DNA from: Candidatus Sericytochromatia bacterium
Lineage (GTDB): Bacteria > Cyanobacteriota > Sericytochromatia > UBA7694 > JACMQJ01
Assembly (NCBI GenBank): GCA_026004035.1
Contig: BPII01000005.1
Location: 62,001 to 126,000, forward strand
DNA length: 64,000 nt
Reading direction: 5' to 3'
A model generated the notes under the pieces. The model made no database searches, had not been told where the DNA came from, and was given only the letters and a program-made list of their open reading frames with translations. Positions 37,253-46,553 of this stretch are shown in pieces. Numbering within the stretch: the first letter of the stretch is position 1; every line of letters starts with the position of its first letter. Made by a program: the position numbers and the translations under genes.

Positions 37253-38284
37253 TTAGCTATTAATAAACTTTATAATTTTTTGTTTTTGTTGTTTATTTAA
37301 GGAATCTATATTTTCATAATATTTTTTTACTATATCTTCACCTAAATTTTGAATTAGGTTATTTTTGAACAATGTATTAAAAGCTTTATAAGAAATATTT
37401 TTTTTAGGAAATATTTTCTTTACCTTTTTATTAACAAGAATTTCTATACTTTCAGGTTTTAAGTGATTATTATTTTTTCCTTGAAATAAATAGGTTTGAA
37501 TTCTGTAATCTTTTATATATTGATTTATCAAAATACAAACTTTTTCAGGTATAAAAAATTTTTTAGTTTTGTTGATTTCAGAATAAATAGCTTTTTCCTC
37601 TTCAACATAATCAAATACAGATAAATTAGATAACTCTTCTTTAGTAAAAGAAGTATAAAATAATAAATAAAAAATAATTTTATGTTTAATATTATCTATA
37701 TTGTTAATAATTATCTCAAACTCTTCATTATTAATAAATTTTTCTTCTTTATTTAAAACATTTTCATAGTAAAAATTTATACTATTAGCTATAGAGCTAA
37801 TATTATTATTATTATTATTATTATCAGAAGACAATTCTTTTTTATTATTAAAAGTTAATATGTAGTTATCTACTTCTTCAGGTGATAAATATGATACATC
37901 TTCATCTTTAAAGCAATTAATAAAACTTGTAAAATTATTTATATATTCATCTTTTTCTTTAATATTCAATTCATCTAATTTAAGAGCATATTTTTTCAAA
38001 ATACTTTTTTTATATTCATTAAACCTGTTAAAAAACATAGTTGAATCAATATAAATATTTTCTTCTTTTAAATTCTTATAAATACTTCTTAAATTTTCCA
38101 AAGTATTTGAAATATACCAAAATTTTTTTTCTTTATTCCACTTAACACCTGATATCTTTTTTACAGAATTTACTAAATCAGCATCATATTTGAAAAATAT
38201 TTTTATATATTTTTCATTTTTATCTTTAAAATGAAATATTTTAACTGATTTTCTTAAAGAATTTTTTTCTAAAACATTTTGCAT
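37253..38284 (-). CDS. Degenerate tyrosine-recombinase-like protein
   Basis: About 343 residues. The N-terminal part (ISGVKWNKEKKFWYISNTLE) resembles a small DNA-binding module found before some phage-type integrases. Then comes an SAM-like core-binding region and a catalytic-domain-like half. There, FTKEELSNL stands where GLRxxEL is expected and SYKAFNTLFKNNLIQNLGED where HxLRHTFATxLL is expected. The catalytic Arg and the HxxR pair are absent, although a Tyr pair (KKYYEN) is near the end. It is probably a DNA-binding relative rather than an active recombinase. An (ATT)n tract encodes a run of Asn near 37802-37822. ATG 38284 follows GGAGG. Confidence 0.6.
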   Translation of the reverse strand: MQNVLEKNSLRKSVKIFHFKDKNEKYIKIFFKYDADLVNSVKKISGVKWNKEKKFWYISNTLENLRSIYKNLKEENIYIDSTMFFNRFNEYKKSILKKYALKLDELNIKEKDEYINNFTSFINCFKDEDVSYLSPEEVDNYILTFNNKKELSSDNNNNNNNISSIANSINFYYENVLNKEEKFINNEEFEIIINNIDNIKHKIIFYLLFYTSFTKEELSNLSVFDYVEEEKAIYSEINKTKKFFIPEKVCILINQYIKDYRIQTYLFQGKNNNHLKPESIEILVNKKVKKIFPKKNISYKAFNTLFKNNLIQNLGEDIVKKYYENIDSLNKQQKQKIIKFINS

Positions 38285-38302
38285 TTTTTTACCTCCATAC
38301 AA

Positions 38303-38824
38303 AAAATAAATATTACATATTATATTATTAACTTAACAGTAAAATTTGTCAAGTATATTATTTACTTTTTTGTAAAAATTAAATTTTTTATCAGTCTAAA
38401 CTTTAATAAACTTATTACACTAAATATATATGGTATTCCTTAAATACACCGTCACACCTTAGCTTTGCCGCGATTTTTAAAAGGGTAATTTGTTGTTAAT
38501 AAAATAATAAGGTACTGGGATTGAGTTATAGAAAAAATCACCTTTAAATGCTGATAAATACTAAATGTAAAGTATTTTTAATATAAATCTCTAAAATGCT
38601 TACTATTAAAGGATTTTGATCTTATCAAAAAATAATATTAGCTCAATGCCTATATCTTCTCAAAACATTTTTTTTGACAATAAATAATTTTTACTTTAAA
38701 ATTTGGCTAAGGTATGATAAGTCTAATATTTTTTTAATAGTAATAACTAGTATGTAATATAAATAGCAAGTTTTAATTTTGAATTACGATAAAATTTATA
38801 TATATGCTATAATGAGGTTTTTTA
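38303..38824. other. Intergenic region with nested repeat remnants
   Basis: No gene is seen. Besides the family-2 element (38511-38650), TCACACCTTAGCT at 38452-38464 is mirrored by GGCTAAGGTATGA at 38705-38717 (11 of 13 bases pair). This suggests the ends of a third, about 266-bp element into which the family-2 element inserted. The last 100 bases are the likely promoter zone of the gene at 38825. Confidence 0.35.
38511..38650. repeat. Family-2 MITE-like element, complete copy
   Basis: 140 bp, from GGTACTGGGATTGAGTTATA to TATTAGCTCAATGCC. Copies occur at 44647-44789 and 53244-53566 (the latter interrupted by a family-1 element), with a fragment at 33553. The end CTGGGATTGAGTTATAG is shared with the IS1-like remnants near 51.75 and 61.2 kb, so this is probably a deletion derivative of that element. 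No ORF. Confidence 0.75.
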
Positions 38825-39589
38825 ATGTCAGACATAATTCTTAGAGGTTTAGCATTAGATTCTAGTAAAACTGTAACAACTTTACCATCTAATTTAAGAG
38901 GATTAGTAAAAAATACTACAAACGAAACATATAATCAAGGAGCTACTACATTATCAAGACTAGATTATCTTATTACTAGTAATAATACTAAAAAAGGTAC
39001 TGCACCAGTTAGTCTATTAGATCCAAATAACTTAAAGACAAATAATAATCAGCAAAGTAAAGTAACAAAGCAAGAATTATTACAAGGTTTAAATGATGTT
39101 ACAAATACTAATAGAAACACTTCAAATAATATTACTACAAATACACAGGTTTTTGTATCTACAACATATAATTTTATAGATACTGATTATACTAGCGAAA
39201 AATTAGAGTTAGCTATTGAAGCAATAGACAATTGGGAAAGAAAAGTTAATACCCTTAACTCTCTTGTAACTAATGCAAGTGGTCAAGTTGGTGTAGCATA
39301 TAAAAATTCAATAATATCAAATGCTGATAAATTAAATAAAGCAAGACAAGAAGCTATTATTGCAAGACAGGAAGCTATTATTGCTTATCAAAATGCTTTG
39401 AAAGAAATGATGGAGATAGGAAACTATAGCTCATCAAAATCTAGTTTGTATAGGCAAAAATATAATATCATGGAAACTAAATTTCAACAGGTTAAACAAG
39501 AAGATCAAACAACTATGGATAAAGTTAAAAAGTTTCTAAAAGAAGGTTTCAATATTCTATTAGATTATGCTAATCCATTTAATTATTAA
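38825..39589 (+). CDS. Unknown protein with polar N-terminus and coiled coil
   Basis: A 254-residue protein with no recognised family. The N-terminal 110 residues are low-complexity (Asn/Thr/Ser-rich, MSDIILRGLALDSSKTVTTL). Residues about 125-235 are helical with heptad-like charge, including a perfect 21-bp DNA duplication (two units of ARQEAII at about 39341-39382). There is no Sec signal. It is followed after 22 bases by a longer protein of similar style, so the two are likely co-expressed and may act together. Possible secreted or effector-type protein; this is speculation from composition. Confidence 0.6.
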   Translation: MSDIILRGLALDSSKTVTTLPSNLRGLVKNTTNETYNQGATTLSRLDYLITSNNTKKGTAPVSLLDPNNLKTNNNQQSKVTKQELLQGLNDVTNTNRNTSNNITTNTQVFVSTTYNFIDTDYTSEKLELAIEAIDNWERKVNTLNSLVTNASGQVGVAYKNSIISNADKLNKARQEAIIARQEAIIAYQNALKEMMEIGNYSSSKSSLYRQKYNIMETKFQQVKQEDQTTMDKVKKFLKEGFNILLDYANPFNY

Positions 39590-39611
39590 TTCAGTATGAG
39601 AGTTTAATAAT

Positions 39612-41342
39612 ATGACAAATGTTAATTTAGATAATATAAATTTAAATAAAATAGAAGTAGTAGATAATAAAAATAATTCAAATAATACTGTTGTAAGTAT
39701 TAGAAATAATTTAAATAATTTGGATATAACAAAAGATACTTCTTCTTCAGCTATTACAACTAAGGGTAATGTTCCTGCTTCTGGGTTATCATTTGGAAAA
39801 TCTGATAATTCTATTCAATCTACTATAACATATATAAGTGACCTATTACAAGGATATAGTAAGTCTGATATTGAGCACATATTAAGAAGTCTTGAAAATC
39901 TTGATTTTTCAAAGGGCTTAGAGAATATAGATGATAAAGCTCTTTTAGCTTTAGCTCAATTAAATCTGGATTTAACTTCTAAAAGAGGAATTGTTACAAT
40001 AACAGATGCAAATGGTAATGTAATTAATGCAGATAAATTTAATGAATTATTATCTTCTCTTAGAGCAACTTTGCAAAGAGCTATTTCTACAAATTCAAAC
40101 TTAGAAACAAGTTCTGTAAGTAAAAAAGGATTTGATAATATCTCTTCTAATATTGATAAAGATCTAGTAAATGCTTTAATAAATACTGTAAATGAACATA
40201 AAAAAGCTATGGATTATAATGAAAAAGTTGTAGAACCTTTAAATGATGAATTAAAAAAGAATATAGAAAAATTTGAAACTCTTTCAAAACAAGCTAAACA
40301 ATTATCTGAAAAAGTTGATAAGGGGATATCTGAAATTTTGGCTTTAAAACAACAAGCAACTTCTATAATAGATAATTCAGTAAGTAGAGCTTTGACAGAA
40401 ACGGAAAAGAAACAATTAAAAAGCATAGAACAATCTATAATTATTAAACAACAACAACTTATAAAAGATTCAGAATTATCTCAAAATCTTATAAATGATA
40501 TAAATAATGTTTTTTCATCATTTGAAAGTAAATTAAATGAATCAGAAAAAAATACAATGTTATCTATGAAATCAGCATTAGAAAAAAAGATTTCAGGACA
40601 AGCATTAACTGTTAGAGAAAACTTCTTAGCAGGTATATCAGAAGAAATTTATAAATTAACATCTGGAATGTCAGAAGAACAGCTAAAAGATGTAATGACT
40701 AATCAAGAATTAAGAGTTAAAATGTTAGCTAGTAATAATAAACTTCTTGATAAATTAATGAATGCAAACAATATTTCTGACTTTAATAATAGTGAATTAG
40801 ACGAAATAATGAAAAAATTTAAAATAAAAGTTGTTCAAGAAGGTAATAAGATTGCCTTATATTATGTAGGTAATAAAGATGGAAAAGAAACAAAAGTTAG
40901 TAAAGATGATTTAAGACAAATGAAAACAGATTTAAATAATATTGTTACATCACCAGAATTATTTACATTAGCAAGAGCAACAGGCCAAATATCTTTAGCT
41001 TATAGTAGAGATGACAACAAAACAGAATTCTTTTCAAATGAAAATAAATCTGAAAATAATGAAATTATAGATAGTAAATTAAAAGATTTAAAAAATAATA
41101 ATGATACTCAATCTTCTTCTAAAAATGACAAAGAACAAAAAGAAATTAGCATTTTTACATCTCAAAATAATAAAAATGACTCAAAAATTGTCGAACAAAG
41201 TTTTTTACAAAAAAGTTTAGAAAAAAAAGAGGAAGAGGAAAAATATCATTTAAAAGAAATTAATAAAATATATGAAAGAAGAAGAGAAATAAATAAAGAA
41301 TTAGAAAATAAAAGATTACAAGAAAAATATGGTATAAAGTAA
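39612..41342 (+). CDS. Unknown large coiled-coil protein
   Basis: A 576-residue protein, unrecognised. It has a disordered N-terminus of about 70 residues (MTNVNLDNINLNKIEVVDNK ..., Asn-rich) and a helical region with conserved-looking SFGKSDNSIQSTITYISDLL. A long coiled coil spans about 190-330 (NEHKKAMDYNEKVVEPLNDE onward), then a globular part to about 470, and a charged tail ending ELENKRLQEKYGIK. No signal peptide or membrane span. It is downstream of the similar 254-residue gene and convergent with the DUF4332 gene. Confidence 0.6.
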   Translation: MTNVNLDNINLNKIEVVDNKNNSNNTVVSIRNNLNNLDITKDTSSSAITTKGNVPASGLSFGKSDNSIQSTITYISDLLQGYSKSDIEHILRSLENLDFSKGLENIDDKALLALAQLNLDLTSKRGIVTITDANGNVINADKFNELLSSLRATLQRAISTNSNLETSSVSKKGFDNISSNIDKDLVNALINTVNEHKKAMDYNEKVVEPLNDELKKNIEKFETLSKQAKQLSEKVDKGISEILALKQQATSIIDNSVSRALTETEKKQLKSIEQSIIIKQQQLIKDSELSQNLINDINNVFSSFESKLNESEKNTMLSMKSALEKKISGQALTVRENFLAGISEEIYKLTSGMSEEQLKDVMTNQELRVKMLASNNKLLDKLMNANNISDFNNSELDEIMKKFKIKVVQEGNKIALYYVGNKDGKETKVSKDDLRQMKTDLNNIVTSPELFTLARATGQISLAYSRDDNKTEFFSNENKSENNEIIDSKLKDLKNNNDTQSSSKNDKEQKEISIFTSQNNKNDSKIVEQSFLQKSLEKKEEEEKYHLKEINKIYERRREINKELENKRLQEKYGIK

Positions 41343-41343
41343 T

Positions 41344-42045
41344 CTATGATACTAGTTTCTCAATACTTTTAGCTTCTTCTATCCATTTATTAATTTGATT
41401 TTCACTCGGTAAAACAAATATATTTTTAGCTTTCAATAAATCCTTATTTTTATTTATTAAGGATAGTAATTCTGGAGTTGTTTTTTTTTCAAGTAATTTA
41501 ATTGAATTGATACCTATGTTTTCAAGTAAAAAAGCATTTTCAGGTTCTAGAGTATCTATTCTAAGTAAATCTGATATATTTATAAGTCTCATTAGTAAAG
41601 ATTCACTAATACCTGTTTTTATAAGTAAAGTTTTTCTTTTTATTGGTGTGCATCCTTTATCTAATAACTTTAAAGTAGAATCTATACCGATTTTTTTCAA
41701 TTTATTTACATGGTCAGGAATTACATTTTTTATATTACTTAAAGGGTAATCTTGGATTTTTTGATTACCTGATATTACAAGCATTTTTTTACAAGAAACA
41801 CAAAAAACATCTGTTGGAACATTTTCGTATTGGCAATGAAGACATATTTTTGTCTTAAATGTTTTTTCTTTAGTTTTATTTTCTACTTTTTCAATAGATT
41901 TTTCTTCAACTTTTTTTACTTCTTGATTAGTAATAGGTTTGTTTTCTACTTGTGCAGTAGTATTTTTTTTACTAGCACAAACTTTACATATTTTACCATG
42001 ATGAGATGGATAAGATTTCCCACACTCAGGACATTTAGAAAGCAT
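41344..42045 (-). CDS. Zinc-ribbon protein with DUF4332 helix-hairpin-helix domain
   Basis: A 233-residue protein. Two zinc ribbons (CPECGKSYPSHHGKICKVC at the N-terminus; CLHCQYENVPTDVFCVSCKK near residue 70) are separated by a Lys/Glu linker. A C-terminal DUF4332-type region follows (KLKKIGIDSTLKLLDKGCTP, KRKTLLIKTGISESLLMRLI, and the LLENIGINSIKLLEKKTTPE repeat). DUF4332 is related to DNA-binding helix-hairpin-helix folds, but its role is not established. No operon partner is evident. Confidence 0.75.
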   Translation of the reverse strand: MLSKCPECGKSYPSHHGKICKVCASKKNTTAQVENKPITNQEVKKVEEKSIEKVENKTKEKTFKTKICLHCQYENVPTDVFCVSCKKMLVISGNQKIQDYPLSNIKNVIPDHVNKLKKIGIDSTLKLLDKGCTPIKRKTLLIKTGISESLLMRLINISDLLRIDTLEPENAFLLENIGINSIKLLEKKTTPELLSLINKNKDLLKAKNIFVLPSENQINKWIEEAKSIEKLVS

Positions 42046-42151
42046 AACTATCTCCTTAATTTTTTATAAAAAGTGATTTTAGAATTTTTTATTTTAATAG
42101 AATTTTATTTAAATAGAATTTTAAAATAAAATTAATCTTAAATTTATAAAC

Positions 42152-43555
42152 TTAATTGTTTGAAAATTTTTTAAAAATTTCTTTTAGTTTAAAATTATTA
42201 TTATCATCAAAGTCAAAACCATAACCGTCTCCATCTTTAGCAAAACCTAAAGGTTGTGGCCCCCATAGTAAAACACCACTTATATTATTATTTTTATATA
42301 GCTCTACTTTTTTATTTAAAATATTCATATAATTTGAGTTTTTAGTTTTTATACCAATTTCTCCTATAAAAAAAGGCTTATTCAAATCCTTAGCGTAATT
42401 TATATAATTTTTAAATATATCTGAAATATTATCTTTATCTGGCCTATCATTATCAAAAGAATAATCATGAGCTGTTACTATATCAATATTAGGTAATCCA
42501 TGTAAATCTTTATATTGATATCCAATCATTCCTTTTCTTTTATCTCCTCCAAGAGTACCTAAACTTATTAAATGTGGTATATTATTACTCTTTATGTAAA
42601 TATTTCTAATTTGAGTTGATACATCATCAGCGAAATCTCTTAATATTGAATGTTCAGCTTCAGGCTCATTCATTATTTCTATCATTAAGATTTCTTTGTA
42701 ATTTTTTAAAGCATCAACGGTTTTTAAAACATGTGGTAAATATTCTTCTTTATATTCATTTTTATACCAATTATCATCTTTTACTTTAGAGCTTTTTTCA
42801 GATTCGCAATGTTGCCAATGGTTACCTAAAACAGGTATAAATTTTAGATTTAATCCTAAATTTCTTGATGTCTCTATTATATTTTTAAAGTCTTCAGGAC
42901 TATTTTTGCTAAAAGCCCAAAACCTTATGGTATTAGCTCCACTATTAGATATAGTTTTTAAAACTTTTTCTAAATCACTTTGACTTTTTTTTGATATTTC
43001 TGCTAAATCATATACATTTAATCCAGAAATTTTATATTCCTTGTCATTAATCATTATTTTAGAATTATTTATATATGCAAAATCCAAATTATTTGATTTT
43101 TTTGTCTCTGTTTCGTATGACCAATTGTATAACGTACAATTTTTATTTTTTACAACTGCAATAACTTTATTATCTAGAAATGTATTATCACCTGAAAGAA
43201 ATCTATTAACATTAATATTATCAATTTTATAAAGATAAAAATAATTATTTTCTTTTACTATAGCAGTAGAAAAAGGTAGATTTTTTGCTACCGATTCAGC
43301 ATCTCTGAATAATCTAAATTTATTACCTTTTTCACCTATTGAATCATCTAGTTTTTTAGATACTCCTTTTATATTACCTTCATTTTGAAATATTTCAATA
43401 ACATTTGCTAGTTTTTTTGAATTATTTATTATAACTTTATCTTTTAAAAAAGCATTATTGTCTAAAATACAAAAACTTTTTGTAAAAAAATTTTTTTTAT
43501 TCTTTTCTTCTATAAAAAAATTATTATTTATTTTATTAATAATTAAGTCAGACAT
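42152..43555 (-). CDS. GH5-type glycoside hydrolase without a signal peptide
   Basis: A 467-residue protein. An N-terminal region of about 160 residues of unknown fold (MSDLIINKINNNFFIEEKNK) precedes a TIM-barrel glycosidase like GH5 cellulase/mannanase: SGLNVYDLAEISKKS, ANTIRFWAFS, acid/base Glu297 in IEIMNEPEAEH, and nucleophile Glu399 in PFFIGEIG. It should cleave beta-glycosidic bonds, perhaps mannan or cellulose. There is no Sec signal, so it is either cytoplasmic or exported another way. The Asn-rich start resembles other unknown proteins nearby. Confidence 0.8.
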   Translation of the reverse strand: MSDLIINKINNNFFIEEKNKKNFFTKSFCILDNNAFLKDKVIINNSKKLANVIEIFQNEGNIKGVSKKLDDSIGEKGNKFRLFRDAESVAKNLPFSTAIVKENNYFYLYKIDNINVNRFLSGDNTFLDNKVIAVVKNKNCTLYNWSYETETKKSNNLDFAYINNSKIMINDKEYKISGLNVYDLAEISKKSQSDLEKVLKTISNSGANTIRFWAFSKNSPEDFKNIIETSRNLGLNLKFIPVLGNHWQHCESEKSSKVKDDNWYKNEYKEEYLPHVLKTVDALKNYKEILMIEIMNEPEAEHSILRDFADDVSTQIRNIYIKSNNIPHLISLGTLGGDKRKGMIGYQYKDLHGLPNIDIVTAHDYSFDNDRPDKDNISDIFKNYINYAKDLNKPFFIGEIGIKTKNSNYMNILNKKVELYKNNNISGVLLWGPQPLGFAKDGDGYGFDFDDNNNFKLKEIFKKFSNN

Positions 43556-43597
43556 AATAAGTTTATAGTATAAATTTTTTGTAACTTGTTTAATTAC

Positions 43598-44522
43598 TCA
43601 TAAATATTTAGGTTCAAACTTCAGTATTTCTCTAGCTTTAGTTGTATCAATTACAAAAGGATATTTCCAGTAATTAATATCAAAAGGAAAACTATGTTCT
43701 TGATTCATTTTAAATAATGGCTTATATACTAAATCTATTAAAAACTCAGGTATAGGCATAATTATTTTTCCTAATCTTTGAATAACTTCTGACAAATGTT
43801 GTATTTTTTTGCCAGCAATATTAAATATACCTTGTATATTTTCATTTAAAACGCATAAAGTAATAGCATCTATTACATCTCTTTCATCCATTATTTGAAA
43901 CATTGGATCATAACCAGCTATCATAGGAACAAACTTATCTTTAAAAATAGTGTTTAAAGGACTTCTTATATGATTTCCAATAATACCGCAAAATCTTAAT
44001 ATTACTATTTTAGGTAAATCATTTTCTTTCATATATAATTGACAGAAAATATCAGCTTCTATTTTATCTCTTATTAATTGATAATTCCTATTACCTCTTA
44101 ATGGGTAATCTTCTTTTATCAAAACAGGATTATCAGGATTTGCTCCATATATAGAGCTTGGGCTTTTGTGTATAAATTTTTTAATTCCATATTTTCTACA
44201 AAGATTAAGTAATCTCATAGTACCAAAAACATTTGTTTCATGTAAAAATTCACTTTTGCTATTTTCTTGAGGCATATCAGCATAAGCTAAATGAACTACA
44301 ACATCTATATCATGATTTTTTTTGAATACGTCCTCTAATGCTCTTGGTCTCAAGTTTTTTGCAGTTTCAAAATATAATTTTTTATCTTCTTTTATTTCTT
44401 CAGCATAATCAATATCTGAGCTTTTTACTCCTATTATTTTGTCAATTTTGTCTATGCTACTAAGTTTTTTTTACTAAAAGAAGCCCGAAACCTTCTGTAG
44501 CTCCTGTTATCATTATCTTCAT
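43598..44522 (-). CDS. NAD-dependent epimerase/dehydratase, one frameshift
   Basis: The ATG at 44522 opens MKIMITGATEGFGLLLVK, the Rossmann start. A run of eight A near 44466-44473 shifts the frame. After removing one base the protein is 307 residues, continuing through VVVHLAYADMPQ, SSIYGANPDNPVLI and ILRFCGIIGNHIRSP to FEPKYL. The extended-SDR Tyr/Lys is not obvious: YQLIRDK stands where YxxxK is expected, which does preserve Y and K. Probably acts on a nucleotide sugar. An internal start would lose the NAD-binding strand. Confidence 0.78.
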
Positions 44523-44646
44523 AATAAATTATATGATTTACCATTAATAATACAAAACTTAGAAAAAATTATTAACAAATACTAGAAAAATTGTATATCA
44601 AGATTTTCAGAAAATATAAATATTAAGAAATATTAAATAGTAATAG

Positions 44647-44789
44647 GGTACTGGGGCACTGGGCTAATGTTATTTTTTGATAAGCCAAAAATCCTTTAAT
44701 AGTAAGAAGATTTATATTAAAAAATGCTTTAAATTTAGTATTTATCATCGTTTCAATGTGATTTTTTTCTATAACTCAATCCCAGTACC
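44647..44789. repeat. Family-2 MITE-like element, copy b
   Basis: About 143 bp in the opposite orientation to the 38511 copy: GGTACTGGGGCACTGGGCTA at the left, ending ATAACTCAATCCCAGTACC at 44789. The left end looks like two overlapping terminus-like motifs (GGTACTGGG and GGCACTGGG). It directly precedes the tnpB remnant. No other gene is seen in 44523-45006. Confidence 0.75.
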
Positions 44790-44796
44790 ACTATTT

Positions 44797-44998
44797 GTAA
44801 ATAGGTTTTATCCATCATCAAAACTTTGTAAGTGTGTGGATATAAAAATGCAAGTATAAACTTATTAAAAAAGGCAGGAGCTGTCCGAACTCAAGCATGT
44901 GGAGATAGCTCTGGTAGCGAAATGGTAGAAATACCAGTCTACGAGTCATCTATCGCTGAAACAGGAAGCTCCATGATCTATAGCATGGAGTAGTTTAC
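44797..44998 (+). mobile_element. 3' remnant of IS605-type tnpB with omega-RNA-like right end (copy 2)
   Basis: It reads VNRFYPSSKLCKC, then after an internal deletion DIKNASINLLKKAGAVRTQA, then CGDSSGSEMVEIPVYESSIA and ETGSSMIYSM. RFYPSSKLC is the first half of the TnpB zinc finger, and NASINLLK follows the second half. The right end has the hairpin CTCCATG/CATGGAG (44970-44990) and ends TAGTTTAC. Only the C-terminal fifth of tnpB remains; no tnpA. The 3' end points at the stop of the ATP-grasp gene 9 bases away. Confidence 0.8.
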
Positions 44999-45006
44999 GT
45001 AATACA

Positions 45007-46461
45007 CTATGAATTAAGTTCAAATATTGGTATAATACCACCACCTGCACAAACATTTACAACTGTTGTATCTGAAACTCTACCAAGCATGCCTACATAT
45101 TCACCTTTAAATATATAAGGATTTAAATTTATAAATTTCTTTTCTAATACAACTTTATTTTCTTTTATTACAGGTAATTCTATTTCAGGAACAGGCATTG
45201 CTTCTTGAACTATCCACCAAGGACAACCTATAACATCTTCTACTAACTCTTTCCATTCTCCTTTATCTGTATTTTTACCTATTTTAACACCATAACCCCC
45301 AGCTTGGTCAGTTGGTTTTAAAACTAGTTCATCTTTCTTTCTTATTACATATTCTTCTAATGATATATCATTTCCTTCTTTAGATATTGTGATTACTTCA
45401 TCCATTTTTCTTGTCCATAATACATAGTTTTTTATACACTTTACTTCTTCCTCTGTAAAATAATGATGATTTCTTTCATTTGTTATAAATGACAACAATT
45501 CTTTATGAGCACCAATTATTGCTCTGAATGGGTTAATAGCACATACAGCTTTATTTTTTATAGCATTAAGAAAATCTTTCATTTCAGAAGGAAATCTTTT
45601 AAAAAATGTAAATCTTAAAGCAATATTGAGTATATCAAATTGAACATTACCAGAATAAAGACCACCATTTTTATATTCCAATTCTCTTGCATCTATAAAA
45701 TTTGACTCATAACCATTTTCTATAAAATAATCTCTGACAATTTCATTATCAGAACCTTCTAGATATCTTTTAAAAGATACTATACCTATTCTTGGTTTTT
45801 CTTTTTTTCCTCCATATTCTTTATAGCATGATAACATTGCTTCTAAACTTTTTTTTAAAACTTTACCTTCCCAAGGTTTCCCATATCCTTGAATAAGTTC
45901 TTTGTAAATAGGATGCTCTCTATATATACCTTCTAATATATCAGTTCTACCTCTTCCACCTGGATTATCAGTATTAAATTCTATAAATTTTAAATTCTTA
46001 CCATCAAATAAAGAATCATGACGATTTAATATTGTAGGTTTTTGATAACCTGGATCAAAGTTAATCCATTCTTTGGGAATATCTGTATAAGGAAAATAAT
46101 CTCTTACATATTCATCTTCAAAATACAAATTAATAACTTTATCAACTACTTTATCTAATTGCTCACCAACAGAAGATATTAATTCTAATGATTTTTTTTT
46201 CAAAAATAGTGGTGCTAATGTTATAGGATAAGTTCCTCCCATAGCACCACATCTTTTTTTTCTTATTTTTTTTAACATTTCTTCCCATTCTTTTATAACT
46301 TCTTTTGGATGTTCTAACATCCACTCAACAAGTTTTTTATCTTCTCTTTCAAAAACTTCATGTATAGATTTTTCTTCTTCTGATGATTTTTCTAATCTTT
46401 TTAAATCTTCATCTAATACAAGATTCTCTTTTATTTTTTTCTCTTTAGAATTTTTTGTCAT
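45007..46461 (-). CDS. ATP-grasp protein, circularly permuted/ glutathionylspermidine-synthase-like
   Basis: A 484-residue protein. Diagnostic segments are the early RCGAMGGTYPITLAPLFLKK, the FIEFNTDNPGGRGRTDILEG strand, and late ATP-grasp features ELVLKPTDQAGGYGVKIGKN, WWIVQEAMPVPE and NPYIFKGEYVGMLGRVSDTT. These resemble the circularly permuted ATP-grasp enzymes that form peptide-like bonds with ATP. Substrate is unknown. The N-terminal 60 residues are charged and helical. An oppositely oriented tnpB remnant ends just past its stop codon. Confidence 0.75.
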   Translation of the reverse strand: MTKNSKEKKIKENLVLDEDLKRLEKSSEEEKSIHEVFEREDKKLVEWMLEHPKEVIKEWEEMLKKIRKKRCGAMGGTYPITLAPLFLKKKSLELISSVGEQLDKVVDKVINLYFEDEYVRDYFPYTDIPKEWINFDPGYQKPTILNRHDSLFDGKNLKFIEFNTDNPGGRGRTDILEGIYREHPIYKELIQGYGKPWEGKVLKKSLEAMLSCYKEYGGKKEKPRIGIVSFKRYLEGSDNEIVRDYFIENGYESNFIDARELEYKNGGLYSGNVQFDILNIALRFTFFKRFPSEMKDFLNAIKNKAVCAINPFRAIIGAHKELLSFITNERNHHYFTEEEVKCIKNYVLWTRKMDEVITISKEGNDISLEEYVIRKKDELVLKPTDQAGGYGVKIGKNTDKGEWKELVEDVIGCPWWIVQEAMPVPEIELPVIKENKVVLEKKFINLNPYIFKGEYVGMLGRVSDTTVVNVCAGGGIIPIFELNS

Positions 46462-46553
46462 AAAACTCCTAATTGTTGAAATTTTTAATAAGTCTATTAT
46501 ATAACATAAGTCATATTATAGATTACTTTTGTATAAATCACAATATTTTAGAT

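Noticed and set aside
37802..37822. (ATT)n tract as a phase-variation switch
   Set aside because: The unit is three bases, so length change would only alter the Asn run and not the reading frame.
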